Below are positions 32,885-46,270 of a stretch of DNA of 64,000 bases, piece by piece; within the stretch, counting starts at the first letter, position 1, and every line of letters begins with the position of its first letter. Position numbers and translations under genes: made by a program. Source of the stretch: Deinococcus aerophilus. GTDB taxonomy: Bacteria > Deinococcota > Deinococci > Deinococcales > Deinococcaceae. A model generated the notes under the pieces. The model did not search any database. It saw only the letters and a program-made list of their open reading frames with translations, and was not told the origin of the DNA. The DNA lies in the NCBI RefSeq assembly GCF_014647075.1, contig NZ_BMOM01000001.1, positions 124,001 to 188,000 on the forward strand, written 5' to 3'.

Positions 32885-32998
32885 GCACGGGGCCTGCCGA
32901 AATCCCGGGCCGGAGCCCAGATGGGGTCCGCGTACTCCCGCTCTGAAATTGAGGGGCAGGGACGGTCTGAACGCCGCGGCCCTTGCTACCCTGACCGC

Positions 32999-33403
32999 AT
33001 GACCGACGCCTCCGTCCGCACCCGCCTGAATGCCCTGGCCCCGGCGCTGCGCCACTTTCACTCGGCGCTGCTGGATTTTGCCAAGGGCGAATACGAATTT
33101 CTGCACGGCCCGGTGGGCGGGCCCTTCGAACTGTACTCGCTGGTGATGAACCACCCGGATTTTCAGTGGCTGCGGCCGCTGTCGGGCCTAATGGCGACGC
33201 TGGACGAGGTGCTGGACGCCAAGGACCGCACCCTGAGCCAGCAGAACGTCTCCGACGTGCGCGGCGCTCTGGGGCTGCTGTTTGCCGAGTCCGACACCCG
33301 TTTCGCCGACTTCCGCGCCGGCTACACCCGTGCCCGGGGAGACGCCCGCGTGCGCGAGACCGAGGCCGGATGGCGGGCCGTGCTGGACAGCCTCGACGCA
33401 TGA
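32999..33403 (+). CDS. conserved hypothetical protein upstream of pth
   Basis: 134 residues, mostly helical, soluble, with [32 protein letters not shown] in the centre. I do not recognise a named domain. TACCCT at 32987-32992 lies 6 nt before the ATG, so this gene starts a leaderless transcript. Its stop overlaps the pth ATG (ATGA), so the two are co-translated. Confidence 0.75.
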   Translation: MTDASVRTRLNALAPALRHFHSALLDFAKGEYEFLHGPVGGPFELYSLVMNHPDFQWLRPLSGLMATLDEVLDAKDRTLSQQNVSDVRGALGLLFAESDTRFADFRAGYTRARGDARVRETEAGWRAVLDSLDA

Positions 33404-34059
33404 AACTGGTGGTCGGTCTGGGCAATCCCGGCAGCAAGTACGCGCAGACCCGGCACAACGTCGGCTGGCTGGTCGTGGATGAGGTGGCCCGCCGGGCCGG
33501 GGCACCCTGGCTCAAGGACAGGGAGGCGGAGGTCTGCGAGGTCCGCCTCGGCGCTGCGCCCGGCGAAAAAGTGCTGCTCATCAAGCCGCAGACCTTCATG
33601 AACGCCTCGGGCCGGGCGGTGGCCCCCCCCTTTTCCTTTTACAAACTGGAGCCCGGCGCCCTGCTGACGGTGCAGGACGATCTGGACAGTCCCTTCGGAC
33701 TGCTCAAGTTGCGCCTGGGGGGGCGGCACGGCGGCCAGAACGGCGTGCGGGACATCATTCGGCTGCTGGGTACCGAGGCCTTCGCGCGGCTGAAGATCGG
33801 CATCTCACGCCCACCGGCGGGCCGGGACCCGGCCGACTGGGTGCTGAGCAAGTGGCGGCCCGAGGAGGCGGCCACCCTGGCCGAACTCGTGCGGCTGGGC
33901 GCGGACGCGGTGGAGGTCTGGGCGGCGCGGGGGCTGGCCGAGGCGCAGGGGGCCTTCAACGGCACCGACCTGCGGCCCAGCCCGCCGGTGGCGGCCCCCG
34001 CAACTGTCCAGACTGAAGAAACGCCGCGCCCAGCCGAACCGGTGAAAGGCGTACCCTGA
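33400..34059 (+). CDS. pth: peptidyl-tRNA hydrolase
   Basis: 219 residues. It recycles tRNA from stalled peptidyl-tRNAs. [19 protein letters not shown] holds the catalytic His, [10 protein letters not shown] the substrate Asn, and DDLDSPFG plus [13 protein letters not shown] the remaining signatures. The C-terminal 25 residues are a Pro/Ala-rich tail not found in most Pth proteins. The start overlaps the previous gene by 4 nt. Confidence 0.95.
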   Translation: MKLVVGLGNPGSKYAQTRHNVGWLVVDEVARRAGAPWLKDREAEVCEVRLGAAPGEKVLLIKPQTFMNASGRAVAPPFSFYKLEPGALLTVQDDLDSPFGLLKLRLGGRHGGQNGVRDIIRLLGTEAFARLKIGISRPPAGRDPADWVLSKWRPEEAATLAELVRLGADAVEVWAARGLAEAQGAFNGTDLRPSPPVAAPATVQTEETPRPAEPVKGVP

Positions 34060-34064
34060 CGGGC

Positions 34065-35117
34065 ATGTCTAAAACCGATCTTCGTCTGGACCTGTTGATG
34101 AACCTCTCCAATCTGCCCGGCGTGCCCGGCCAGGAAGACGCCGTGCGCGAGTTCATCCTGGCGGAACTGGAAGGGCTGGCCGACGAGGTGCGGGTGGACG
34201 CACTGGGCAACGTCATTGCGACGCGGTCCGGGGGCGGCAAGAAGAAGGGTGAGCGCCAGCGCGTCATGATCAGTGCCCACATGGACGAGATCGGTTTTCT
34301 GGTGCGCTTTATCGACGACCGCGGCTTTCTGCGGGTGCAGGCGCTGGGCGGCTTTGACACCCGCAACCTGTTTGCGCGCGACGTGACCGTTCACGCGCGC
34401 GGCGGAGCGCTGCCGGGCATCCTGACGCCGGGCGGCAAGCCGGTGCACATCGCCAGTCCTGAGGAGCGCAAGAAGATCCCCGAGGTCCGTGAATTCTTCA
34501 TCGACCTGGGGCTGGAGGCAGAGGAAGTCAAACGCCGCGTGCGGGTCGGCGACATGGTCACGCTGGACCAGACGGCCCGGCAGGTGGGCAACCTGGTGTG
34601 CGGCAAGGCCATGGATGACCGCGCCTCGGTGTTCCTGCTGCTTGAGGTGCTGCGCCACTACCGCAAGACCCGGCCCCGCCACGACCTGATCGCCGTGTTC
34701 TCGGTACAGGAGGAGGTGGGCCTGCGCGGCGCGGGCACCGCCGCCTACAGTGTGGAGCCGACCGTGGGTATCGGGCTCGACGTGACGCTGGCGGTGGATA
34801 CGCCGGGCGTCGGCCCCGACGAGGCGGTGACGCGCATGGGCGAGGGCATCGGCATCAAGGTGTTTGACTCCAGCATGATCTCGAACCGCGGCCTGGTGGA
34901 TGAGTTCTACGATCTGGCCGAACAGCAGGGCATCCGCTCGCAGCTGGAAGTGCTTGCCCAGGGCGGCACCGACGGCGCAGCCATCCAGCGCAGCCGGGCC
35001 GGGGTACCCACCCTGACCCTCAGCCTGCCGACCCGCTACATCCACAGCGTCGTGGAGTCCGTGCATGTGGATGACCTGCGCGCCGGAGTGGACCTGCTGG
35101 TGGCCTACCTGGGCTGA
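34065..35117 (+). CDS. M42-family metalloaminopeptidase
   Basis: 350 residues. Metal-binding residues are seen in ISAHMDEIGF, GKAMDDRASV, VQEEVGLRGAGTAAY and IHSVVESVHVDD, the pattern of glutamyl aminopeptidase/endoglucanase M42 enzymes. It probably trims short peptides as a large cytoplasmic particle. TACCCT at 34052-34057 lies 7 nt before the ATG, within the end of pth, so it has its own leaderless promoter in addition to read-through. Confidence 0.93.
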   Translation: MSKTDLRLDLLMNLSNLPGVPGQEDAVREFILAELEGLADEVRVDALGNVIATRSGGGKKKGERQRVMISAHMDEIGFLVRFIDDRGFLRVQALGGFDTRNLFARDVTVHARGGALPGILTPGGKPVHIASPEERKKIPEVREFFIDLGLEAEEVKRRVRVGDMVTLDQTARQVGNLVCGKAMDDRASVFLLLEVLRHYRKTRPRHDLIAVFSVQEEVGLRGAGTAAYSVEPTVGIGLDVTLAVDTPGVGPDEAVTRMGEGIGIKVFDSSMISNRGLVDEFYDLAEQQGIRSQLEVLAQGGTDGAAIQRSRAGVPTLTLSLPTRYIHSVVESVHVDDLRAGVDLLVAYLG

Positions 35118-35148
35118 GCAGGGAAAAAGCAGGGTCGGACGACCCCCG

Positions 35149-35181
35149 GGGGAGAGGTGACGGCCGCCTCTCCCCGCTTTG
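35149..35181 (+). terminator. intrinsic terminator after the M42 peptidase gene
   Basis: GGGGAGAGG / CCTCTCCCC forms a 9-bp stem around a 9-nt loop, followed by GCTTTGT. Confidence 0.7.
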
Positions 35182-35335
35182 TCGTGGTTCGGGAACCCCA
35201 CTTGCGGTGGACAACGCTGTACAGCCTGAACATGACAAAACGGTCGTTTGACTCCAGTTTCCCAACACGCCAGCGCCATCTCCCGCCCTCTGTGCAAAAT
35301 GTTCTGCCAAATCTAGCCAAATGTCCAGATAAACT

Positions 35336-35364
35336 TTGACAATATTCACACCTGCCCCTAAGCT
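35336..35364 (+). promoter_or_regulatory. promoter of the glnK-amt operon
   Basis: TTGACA at 35336-35341, a 17-nt spacer and TAAGCT at 35359-35364. The -10 box lies 6 nt before the ATG of a 16-codon minicistron. The 150 nt upstream (35182-35335) hold no gene that I can see and end in an AT-rich stretch, where a nitrogen regulator could bind. Confidence 0.75.
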
Positions 35365-35370
35365 CTGGGC

Positions 35371-35421
35371 ATGCAGGGATGCCAACACTGCAAATTGCAC
35401 GCGCAGGGGGAGACGCCATGA
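35371..35421 (+). CDS. leaderless 16-codon minicistron coupled to glnK
   Basis: The ORF MQGCQHCKLHAQGETP starts 6 nt after the TAAGCT box and stops at a TGA overlapping the glnK ATG (ATGA). A ribosome loading at this leaderless start would end exactly on the glnK start. glnK itself has only a modest site (GGGGGAGA), so its translation may depend on this ORF. The CxxC motif could be coincidence. Confidence 0.5.
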   Translation: MQGCQHCKLHAQGETP

Positions 35422-35789
35422 AACTGGTCACGGCAGTCATCAGGCCCGAACGGGTTCAGCAGGTCAAGGAAGCGCTGTTTCAGTCCGGCATCAGCGGCAT
35501 GACGCTGTCGCGGGTCAGTGGACACGGCGGCGAGCAGGAGATCGTCGAGCATTACCGCGGCACCCGCGTGATGGTCGAGTTCCGCGACAAGGTCGAGATC
35601 CGCATGGCGGTCAGCGAGCCCTTTGTGCAGGTTGCCATCGACGCCATCTGCAGGGGAGCACGTACCGGCGAGGTGGGCGACGGCAAGATTTTTGTTCAGC
35701 CGCTGGAGCGGGTCTACCGCATCCGCACCGGGGAAGAGGACCAGGCGGCCCTGACTCCCGTTACCGAAAAGAAACTCACCCCCGCATGA
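35418..35789 (+). CDS. glnK: P-II nitrogen regulatory protein
   Basis: 123 residues. It opens MKLVTAVIRPERVQQVKEAL. The T-loop holds EHYRGTRVMVEF with the conserved Tyr (uridylylation site in proteobacteria), and TGEVGDGKIFVQPLERVYRIRTGEED is the PII C-terminal signature with the ATP-binding B loop. PII senses 2-oxoglutarate and ADP/ATP and blocks AmtB channels. Its stop overlaps a possible amt start, and the glnK-amt pairing is conserved widely, hence GlnK rather than GlnB. Confidence 0.93.
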   Translation: MKLVTAVIRPERVQQVKEALFQSGISGMTLSRVSGHGGEQEIVEHYRGTRVMVEFRDKVEIRMAVSEPFVQVAIDAICRGARTGEVGDGKIFVQPLERVYRIRTGEEDQAALTPVTEKKLTPA

Positions 35790-35818
35790 CCCCGGCGGAC
35801 CCCAGGAGTGTGAATGCT

Positions 35819-37141
<1,323 letters not shown>

Positions 37142-37213
37142 CCGACTGCTGTTGACCGTCCCCTGTTCCTGCGCTCCTTTCCTGTGCTCCCTTCAATTCC
37201 GAACCTCCACGTC

Positions 37214-37252
37214 CAGCCAGCCCCGACCGCATCCCCGGTGGCTGGCTGTTTT
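37214..37252 (+). terminator. intrinsic terminator of glnK-amt
   Basis: CAGCCAGCC / GGCTGGCTG is a perfect 9-bp stem with a 17-nt loop, followed by TTTTC. Confidence 0.75.
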
Positions 37253-37347
37253 CATGGATTTTGCAGCGCGAAAAGGGCGGATTTGGACTGCGGGCGGGCC
37301 CGTGGGCCAGGGACGCTTGCCCCCCCGGAAAACTCTAAAGGCTGTGT

Positions 37348-37454
37348 TACGATGCTAGGCGAGTCTGACGCAACCATTACAACAGCGAGGTCGGGCCACC
37401 ACAACCACCCAGCGCACCCCAAAACACCTCATCCCCAAACAGGATGGGGATTTT
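37348..37454 (+). promoter_or_regulatory. leader region of the V-ATPase operon with a terminator-like hairpin
   Basis: TACGAT at 37348-37353 is a possible -10 box without a clear -35. Downstream, ATCCCC (37431-37436) and GGGGAT (37446-37451) form a small hairpin followed by TTTT, about 55 nt before the first V-ATPase gene. It could act as an attenuator or as a weak terminator of anything transcribed earlier. Nothing else is visible in 37253-37507. Confidence 0.35.
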
Positions 37455-37507
37455 GAAGCGGTCTGCCTGCGGAGGTTGCCGGGATGCAGGGAAAGGAGGA
37501 GTGAGTT

Positions 37508-37825
37508 TTGGACGTCTCAAGTCGAGTCTTAAGTGAGCTGGCGACCCGCGAAGCGGCGCTGGACGCGCAGATCGAAGCTGCGCGTGACCAGGCCAGGCAG
37601 ACCGTGGCCGCCGCCGAGGCACAGGCTGCGGGCATTCTCCGCGATGCCGAGGCGCGCGTGAAGGCCATGCAAGCCGATCATGAGGAGAAGCTCTCCGCAG
37701 AGGTGGGTCAAATCCGGGAGGCAGCCGGCACAGACGCACGGACGCGGGCGCAGAGCACCCGGGAACGGGCGGGCACCAAGCTTGGCCAAGCCGTCGAGAC
37801 CATCATGAGGGCGGTGCTGCCGTGA
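37508..37825 (+). CDS. V-type ATP synthase peripheral-stalk subunit (G/H type)
   Basis: 105 residues, almost entirely one amphipathic alpha-helix rich in Ala, Glu, Arg and Gln, as expected for the coiled-coil partner of subunit E in the V-ATPase stalk. It starts at TTG, supported by AAGGAGGAG 8-10 nt upstream; no ATG or GTG fits. Its stop overlaps the next start (GTGA). The position at the head of the operon matches the Thermus order. Confidence 0.85.
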   Translation: MDVSSRVLSELATREAALDAQIEAARDQARQTVAAAEAQAAGILRDAEARVKAMQADHEEKLSAEVGQIREAAGTDARTRAQSTRERAGTKLGQAVETIMRAVLP

Positions 37826-39888
37826 TCAACCCCATGCAGCAAGTCGTGATCGCGACGCGCAGCCGAAGCAGCGAAGCGGTCATCACGGCCCTGCAGGATG
37901 CCGGGGTATTGCACCTTAAGCCCATCACCGGCGGTCCACTCAACACCGGCTCCCTGACCGAGCAAGACGGTCAGGCCCGGCGCGAGGATGAACGGCTGCT
38001 GGCCCGTGCCGACAGCACCATCGCCGAGCTGGGAACCTACCGCCCTGCACCCGCCCCGCTGCCCGATCCGGCGCAGTGGGCCGCGGTTGTGGAGGGCGCG
38101 GCCGAGCCGGTCTCGGGGCTGGCCCGCAGTCGCCAGGAGTTGCAGGCAGATCAGGACGTCGAGCGCGCCTACGGCGACGCCGTGCGTGCTCTGGCCCGCC
38201 TGGCCGGTGGGCTCGACCGCAGCCGCCGCCTGAGCGTGCTGCCCTTCTTGCTGCAGCCCAGTGACGACGTGGCCGAGCTGGAAGCCGCGCTGCGCGAGGC
38301 CCTGCCCGGACGCTACGCACTGGCGACCGAGACCGTCGGACAGAACCGCGTGGGTCTGATTGCCACGCTGCGCCGTGAACGTGATGTGGCGCGCGCGGCG
38401 CTGGGCAAGGTCCGGCTGGGCGAGCTGCGTCTGCCGGGCCGCTTTGACGGCATGCCCCTGAGCGACGCCGCCGCCGAGATGGAACACATCAAGCGCGATG
38501 GAACCGCCCGTCAGCAACGCCTGAACACCGAGCGTGAGCAGCTGGCCCGCGAGTATGGCCCGGCGCTGTATGCCGTGCGCGACGCCCTGAAGGACCGGGT
38601 GGCCGTTCACGATGTCCGCGCTGTTTCGGCGCGCGGCAAGTACAGCCTGGTGATGCAGGGCTTTGTCCCGGTGGACCGTGTGCCGGCCCTGAGTGCGGCG
38701 CTGGGTGCCTTCGGCGACGCGGTGAGCTATGAGCTGCATCCCGTCGATGAACTGCATGACGACAGCGTGCCGGTGGAACTCAAGAACAGCAGCTACGTCA
38801 ACCGGTTCAGCGTGGTGATGGGCCTGATGAGCCTGCCCAAGTACGGCACCTTTGACCCTACCTGGGTGGTTGCCGTCTTCTTCCCGCTGTTCTTCGGGAT
38901 CATCATCGCCGATATCGGTTACGGCCTGCTGTTCCTGATGTTCGGGCTGTGGCTGCTGGGCAAGGCACGCCGGAATGAGGGCTGGGACCTGAGCTTCTTC
39001 GGCGCTTACGTGCTGCCCGCCACCCTGTCCAATCTGGGTTACGTCACCAACGTCATGGCCGCGTGGTCCATCGCGTGGGGCTTCCTGACGGGTGAGTTCT
39101 TCGGCACCTTCCTTGAGCACCTGCATTTCTTCTACATCAATCCCGACCTGCTCAACAATCTGTGGGGCTGGACCGGCGTGCGTTACGTGGAAGAAGAGGG
39201 CGCCAAGCACTATGGCCTGATTCCGATTCTGTTTCCGCGTCTGGAGACGAGTTACTTCAGCAACGTGGCGCTGGTGTTCTCGCTGCTGTTCGGCATCCTG
39301 CAGGTCCTGTGGGGCTGGGGCATCCGCATTCAGCAGGGCCTCAAGCACAAAGACCCGGTGCACACCTGGGAAGGCATTGCGCTGTTCGGCGGCGTGCTTG
39401 CCCTGATCATGCTGGCCTTCGCAACCCAGGCGGGCAAGGACTTCGGTCAGTTCACCAACTTTGCCAATCCGTTGATCGTGGTGATGTACGTGGGCTTCGC
39501 CCTGTTCCTGATCGGCTGGATTCGCGTGATTGCCAAGTACCCGCTGCTGCCGATTGAACTGCTGTCGCAGGGCGGCGCGGTGGTCAGCTACGCCCGTATT
39601 TTCGCCGTCGGACTGGTGAGTGCCATTCTGGCCCGTCTGTCGACCGACCTGGGCTGGAGCCTGTACGAGAACATCGGCGTGCTGGGCATCATCCTGGGGC
39701 TGGTCGTGGGCATCCTGCTGCACTTTTTCGTGCTGGCCCTGACCCTGATCGGTCACATCGTGCAGCCGCTGCGTCTTCATATGGTCGAATTCCTCAACCC
39801 CACTGGCTTCAATACCGAAACCAGTCCCGCCTACAACCCCCTTCGCCGCCTGCGCCCGGCTGCCTCTGGCAACGGGCAGGTCAAATAA
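37822..39888 (+). CDS. atpI: V-type ATP synthase subunit I (a subunit)
   Basis: 688 residues. The N-terminal half (to about 330) is soluble and helical; the C-terminal half has seven or eight membrane segments. [20 protein letters not shown] and [24 protein letters not shown] are typical, the second carrying the essential Arg of the ion half-channels. It starts at GTG overlapping the preceding stop; ATG at 37834 is an alternative. Confidence 0.93.
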   Translation: MINPMQQVVIATRSRSSEAVITALQDAGVLHLKPITGGPLNTGSLTEQDGQARREDERLLARADSTIAELGTYRPAPAPLPDPAQWAAVVEGAAEPVSGLARSRQELQADQDVERAYGDAVRALARLAGGLDRSRRLSVLPFLLQPSDDVAELEAALREALPGRYALATETVGQNRVGLIATLRRERDVARAALGKVRLGELRLPGRFDGMPLSDAAAEMEHIKRDGTARQQRLNTEREQLAREYGPALYAVRDALKDRVAVHDVRAVSARGKYSLVMQGFVPVDRVPALSAALGAFGDAVSYELHPVDELHDDSVPVELKNSSYVNRFSVVMGLMSLPKYGTFDPTWVVAVFFPLFFGIIIADIGYGLLFLMFGLWLLGKARRNEGWDLSFFGAYVLPATLSNLGYVTNVMAAWSIAWGFLTGEFFGTFLEHLHFFYINPDLLNNLWGWTGVRYVEEEGAKHYGLIPILFPRLETSYFSNVALVFSLLFGILQVLWGWGIRIQQGLKHKDPVHTWEGIALFGGVLALIMLAFATQAGKDFGQFTNFANPLIVVMYVGFALFLIGWIRVIAKYPLLPIELLSQGGAVVSYARIFAVGLVSAILARLSTDLGWSLYENIGVLGIILGLVVGILLHFFVLALTLIGHIVQPLRLHMVEFLNPTGFNTETSPAYNPLRRLRPAASGNGQVK

Positions 39889-39905
39889 CTTCCAGGAGCT
39901 TTGAT

Positions 39906-40208
39906 ATGACCAAATACAACAAGATCGTTCTCGCGTCCCTCGTCCTCGCCCTCGCCACCAGCGGTCTGGCCCAGACCGAAGTCGTGGCCGCCAACGACGA
40001 CATGTACCGCGGCCTGCGTGCCCTGGGCGCAGGTCTGGCCCTGGGTCTGGGTGCCCTGGGCACCGGCGTTGCGCAGGCGCGCATCGGTTCTTCTCTGGTC
40101 GGCGCCGTCGCCGAGGACCCCAGCAAGGCTGGCAGCCTGCTGCTGTACTTCCTGATTCCCGAAACGCTGGTCATCTTCGGCTTCCTCGCGCTGTTCATCC
40201 TGAACTGA
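39906..40208 (+). CDS. atpK: V-type ATP synthase subunit K (c-ring proteolipid)
   Basis: 100 residues. A signal-like N-terminal segment ends near LAQT (about 23), followed by one helical hairpin of two membrane segments. The ion-binding Glu lies in LIPETLVIFGFLALF of the second helix. GALGTGVAQARIGSS forms the first glycine-rich helix. Thermus L/K subunits have the same short form with a cleaved signal. Confidence 0.93.
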   Translation: MTKYNKIVLASLVLALATSGLAQTEVVAANDDMYRGLRALGAGLALGLGALGTGVAQARIGSSLVGAVAEDPSKAGSLLLYFLIPETLVIFGFLALFILN

Positions 40209-40209
40209 T

Positions 40210-40779
40210 ATGGCGCTCGACAAGCTCCTCGAAAACGAAGCGCACGCGGAAATCGAGCGCATCAATGCCGAGGCCCGCGAACGCGCCGAGCACGTGGTGG
40301 CCCAGGCCCGCGAGCAGGCCCAGTCGATGATCGACAGCCACGAGCGCTCGCTCAAGGCGGCGTATCAGGCCGGTCTGGTGCGCGCCCGCAGCGCCGCCGA
40401 TCTGGACAGCAATGCCCAGCGGCTGCAGGCGACCGACTCGCTGCAGGTCCAGGCCTTCCAGACCGCCGAGCAGTACATCCGCAGCTCGGTCACGGCGCCT
40501 GAATACCCCCAGATCATCGTCAAGCTGATCGCCGAGGGGCTGCAGGTGCTGCCGGACGCCGCCGTGGTGGAAACCAGCGCGCAGGAACAGGGCGCTGTGC
40601 ACCAGGCTCTGGAACAGCTGGGTCAGTCGCTCGAAGTGCGCGTGAACGACAGCGTGCAGACCGGCGTGCGTCTGGTCGGTCCCAATGGCAAAACCAGCAT
40701 TCAGAACACCCTGGTGGGTCGACTGGATCGCGTTCGCGAAGAACTCGCCCCGCAGATCACCCGTCTGCTGGCCGAGTAA
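40210..40779 (+). CDS. atpE: V-type ATP synthase subunit E
   Basis: 189 residues. A long helix (1-80) forms the peripheral stalk with the small subunit at the operon start; the rest is an alpha/beta head that binds subunit B. It starts one nt after the subunit K stop, with no good ribosome binding site, so translation is probably coupled. Confidence 0.9.
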   Translation: MALDKLLENEAHAEIERINAEARERAEHVVAQAREQAQSMIDSHERSLKAAYQAGLVRARSAADLDSNAQRLQATDSLQVQAFQTAEQYIRSSVTAPEYPQIIVKLIAEGLQVLPDAAVVETSAQEQGAVHQALEQLGQSLEVRVNDSVQTGVRLVGPNGKTSIQNTLVGRLDRVREELAPQITRLLAE

Positions 40780-40788
40780 GGGACGGCC

Positions 40789-41772
40789 ATGCCCGACGAC
40801 TACTCGTACATCAACACGCGCGTGCGCGTCATGCGCACCAAGCTGCTGGACGGGCGCGCTCTGGATTCGGCGCTCGCGTCGGGCAGTTACCAGGAATTCC
40901 TGCGGGTGCTGTCCGAAACCGACCTCGCGCCCAACCTGCGGGAAACCACCGGGGAAGGCGCGGGCCTGGGCGAACTCGACCGTGCCCTGAGTCGCAACTT
41001 CTTTGACACCACCCGCCGGGTCCTGAGCTTTGCCGACGGCGACGCCAAGCGCGAGATCAGCGTTCTGCTGATGAAGTGGGACCTGATCAACCTCAAGTCC
41101 ATCGCGCGCGGCATTGTCGGAGGCCGTGGTCCCGAGGCCGTCATGGACAGCCTGGTCGCAGGCGGCACCATCAAGCCCGCCGCGCTGCAAACGGCCGCCA
41201 ACAGCACCGATCTGGCCAGCGCCGCCGCTGCCATTACCGTCAGCGGTCATCCGCTGGCCGCCACCATGCGTGACGGGGCAGCGGCCTACAACGCCAGCAA
41301 CCGCCTGCTGGATCTGGAGGTGGCGCTGGATCAGGGGTACTACCGCTACGCCCTCAGCGTGGCGCGCAACACCAGCCTGCGCCGTTACCTGGCCCGCGAA
41401 ATCGACGTGACCAACGCCCTGATCGCGCGCAACATGCGTCAGGGCGGGCAGACGGCCAATCCCAATCTGTTCGTGGCGGGCGGTCATCTGGACGCTGCCG
41501 GGTACGCGCGGCTGGCGGGCGGCGACGCAGGTGGGGTGGCCGATATTGCGGCCATTCTCGAAGCGCCGTCGCTGGAGGCGGCCGAGGTGCTGGCCCGCAA
41601 CACGCTGGACATCGCCGCGCGCAACATCGCCGCCGGTGATCCCGAGGGCGTGGGCATTATCCTTGACTTCCTGCGCCGCAAGGAGATCGAGATCGCCAAG
41701 CTGCGTCTGATTGCGCGTGGCAAGTTCTATGATCTTGCCACCGAACAGATTCGCCAGGAGGTGCAGGCGTGA
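40789..41772 (+). CDS. atpC: V-type ATP synthase subunit C
   Basis: 327 residues, all helical. YSYINTRVRVMRTKLLD at the start and LLMKWDLINLKSIARGIVGG are typical of V-ATPase C/d subunits, the funnel linking the central stalk to the c-ring. The stop overlaps the subunit F start. Confidence 0.92.
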   Translation: MPDDYSYINTRVRVMRTKLLDGRALDSALASGSYQEFLRVLSETDLAPNLRETTGEGAGLGELDRALSRNFFDTTRRVLSFADGDAKREISVLLMKWDLINLKSIARGIVGGRGPEAVMDSLVAGGTIKPAALQTAANSTDLASAAAAITVSGHPLAATMRDGAAAYNASNRLLDLEVALDQGYYRYALSVARNTSLRRYLAREIDVTNALIARNMRQGGQTANPNLFVAGGHLDAAGYARLAGGDAGGVADIAAILEAPSLEAAEVLARNTLDIAARNIAAGDPEGVGIILDFLRRKEIEIAKLRLIARGKFYDLATEQIRQEVQA

Positions 41773-42134
41773 GCGGTCCTTCCAATGCCCCGTCGGCCGG
41801 GGGCAACACCCGCCGGGTGGCCATCCTCAGCGACTCGGAGACGGCCACCGGCTACCGGCTGGCCGGGGCCGAGGTCATCGAGGCCACTCCCGAAACCGCC
41901 GTGGCGGAACTCGAACGCATGATCACCGAGAACCGCTACGGTCTGGTGGCCGTGGACAGTGGACTGATCGTTGATCCGATCACGGCCACAGCCCGCGTGA
42001 TGCGGGGACGTGACCTGCCGATCCTGCTGCCCATTCCCAGCCTGCGTGACGCGTTTTCCACCGAGACGGTGGACGCCAAGGCCTACATGGGCAAACTGGT
42101 GCGCGACACCATCGGCTTCGACATCAAACTTTGA
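41769..42134 (+). CDS. atpF: V-type ATP synthase subunit F
   Basis: 121 residues. RRVAILSDSETATGYRLAGAEV is the conserved start of the Rossmann-like subunit F of the central stalk; LLPIPSLRD is also typical. It starts at GTG overlapping the subunit C stop (GTGA). A 130-nt gap with a large hairpin separates it from subunit A. Confidence 0.92.
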   Translation: MSGPSNAPSAGGNTRRVAILSDSETATGYRLAGAEVIEATPETAVAELERMITENRYGLVAVDSGLIVDPITATARVMRGRDLPILLPIPSLRDAFSTETVDAKAYMGKLVRDTIGFDIKL

Positions 42135-42144
42135 GTCTACAGGG

Positions 42145-42242
42145 CTCTGGGCTCAGGAATCCTCAGAAAAACGACGACGTCCCACATATGTCGCCTGGGT
42201 CTTGACCTAGACTCTGAGTTCCTGAGCCCCAGAGACCTTTTT
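42145..42242 (+). terminator. large inverted repeat with T tract between V-ATPase subunits F and A
   Basis: CTCTGGGCTCAGGAA (42145-42159) pairs with TTCCTGAGCCCCAGAG (42219-42234) with one bulged C, and CTCAGA (42162-42167) continues the stem with TCTGAG (42213-42218). ACC and five T residues follow. That is about 21 bp with a 45-nt loop, inside an operon. It may terminate part of the transcripts or be an RNA-processing site. A TAGACT box (42208-42213) lies in its right arm. Confidence 0.55.
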
Positions 42243-42264
42243 CAACCTCTCCAAAGGAGAACAA

Positions 42265-45428
<3,164 letters not shown>

Positions 45429-45518
45429 ACTTGTGAGAGGGGGCCGCCGGACCCGCGTGAGTTTTCTGGTCCGCGTTCGGTGGCCCACCCACCTCACCGA
45501 CAAAGGAGGTGAACACTT

Positions 45519-46193
45519 ATGGCAGGACAGATCAGCCCCACCCGCAGCGCGATGCTCGCGAGCAAGGCCAGCCTCAAGACCGCCCAGAGCGGCGCGGACC
45601 TGCTCAAGCGCAAGCGTGACGCCTTGATCGGCGAATTCTTCGCCCTGGTCAAGGAGGCGCTCGCGGCGCGCGAGGAGTTGTCGGGCGTCAGCAAGGGTGC
45701 GTACACCAGCCTGTTCGGCGCGAAGGCCTGGGACAGCCCCGAGGCCGTCGAGAGCCTGAGCCTGGCGGGCAGCAGCGACTACGCCATCGACATGCAGATC
45801 GAGAACCTGTACGGCGTGAAGGTGCCCAAGATCGCCATTCCCGAGCGCTCGCAGGCCACCACCTTCAGTCCCATCAACGTGGGGGCACGCACCATCCAGG
45901 CCGCCACCGATTTCGGCGGCGTGATGGACGGCATCGTGAAGGTCGCGGCGACCGAGACCAAGCTGCGCCGCATCGGCGAGGAGATCAAGAAGACCTCCCG
46001 CCGCGTGAACGCACTGGAACAGGTTCTGATTCCCGGCATTCAGGACGACATCCGCTTTATCCGCTCGGTGCTCGACCAGCGGGAGCGCGAGGCCAGCTTT
46101 ACCCTGAAGAAGATCAAGGCCAAGCTGGAAGCCGATGCCAAGAAGGAACGGGCCAATATGCAGGCCGGCAACCACGGCTCGGCTGCGGACTGA
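45519..46193 (+). CDS. atpD: V-type ATP synthase subunit D (central shaft)
   Basis: 224 residues. Two long helices at the N- and C-termini form the rotor shaft: SPTRSAMLASKASLKTAQSGADLLKRKRDAL and TSRRVNALEQVLIPG are family signatures. It has a near-perfect ribosome binding site, AAAGGAGGTGA. The 90-nt gap after subunit B holds a partial hairpin (GGGCC / GGCCC with GACC / GGTC inside). Confidence 0.95.
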   Translation: MAGQISPTRSAMLASKASLKTAQSGADLLKRKRDALIGEFFALVKEALAAREELSGVSKGAYTSLFGAKAWDSPEAVESLSLAGSSDYAIDMQIENLYGVKVPKIAIPERSQATTFSPINVGARTIQAATDFGGVMDGIVKVAATETKLRRIGEEIKKTSRRVNALEQVLIPGIQDDIRFIRSVLDQREREASFTLKKIKAKLEADAKKERANMQAGNHGSAAD

Positions 46194-46209
46194 ACCCCGT
46201 GCCTAAGAG

Positions 46210-46238
46210 AACCGCCTTCCACCGGAGGCGGTTTTTTT
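46210..46238 (+). terminator. intrinsic terminator of the V-ATPase operon
   Basis: AACCGCCT, an 8-nt loop, AGGCGGTT, and a run of seven T. The A-rich 5' side could also serve the convergent GNAT gene. Confidence 0.9.
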
Positions 46239-46270
46239 GTGACGTCTCCGTGTGCTGTGACGCCTGTGAA

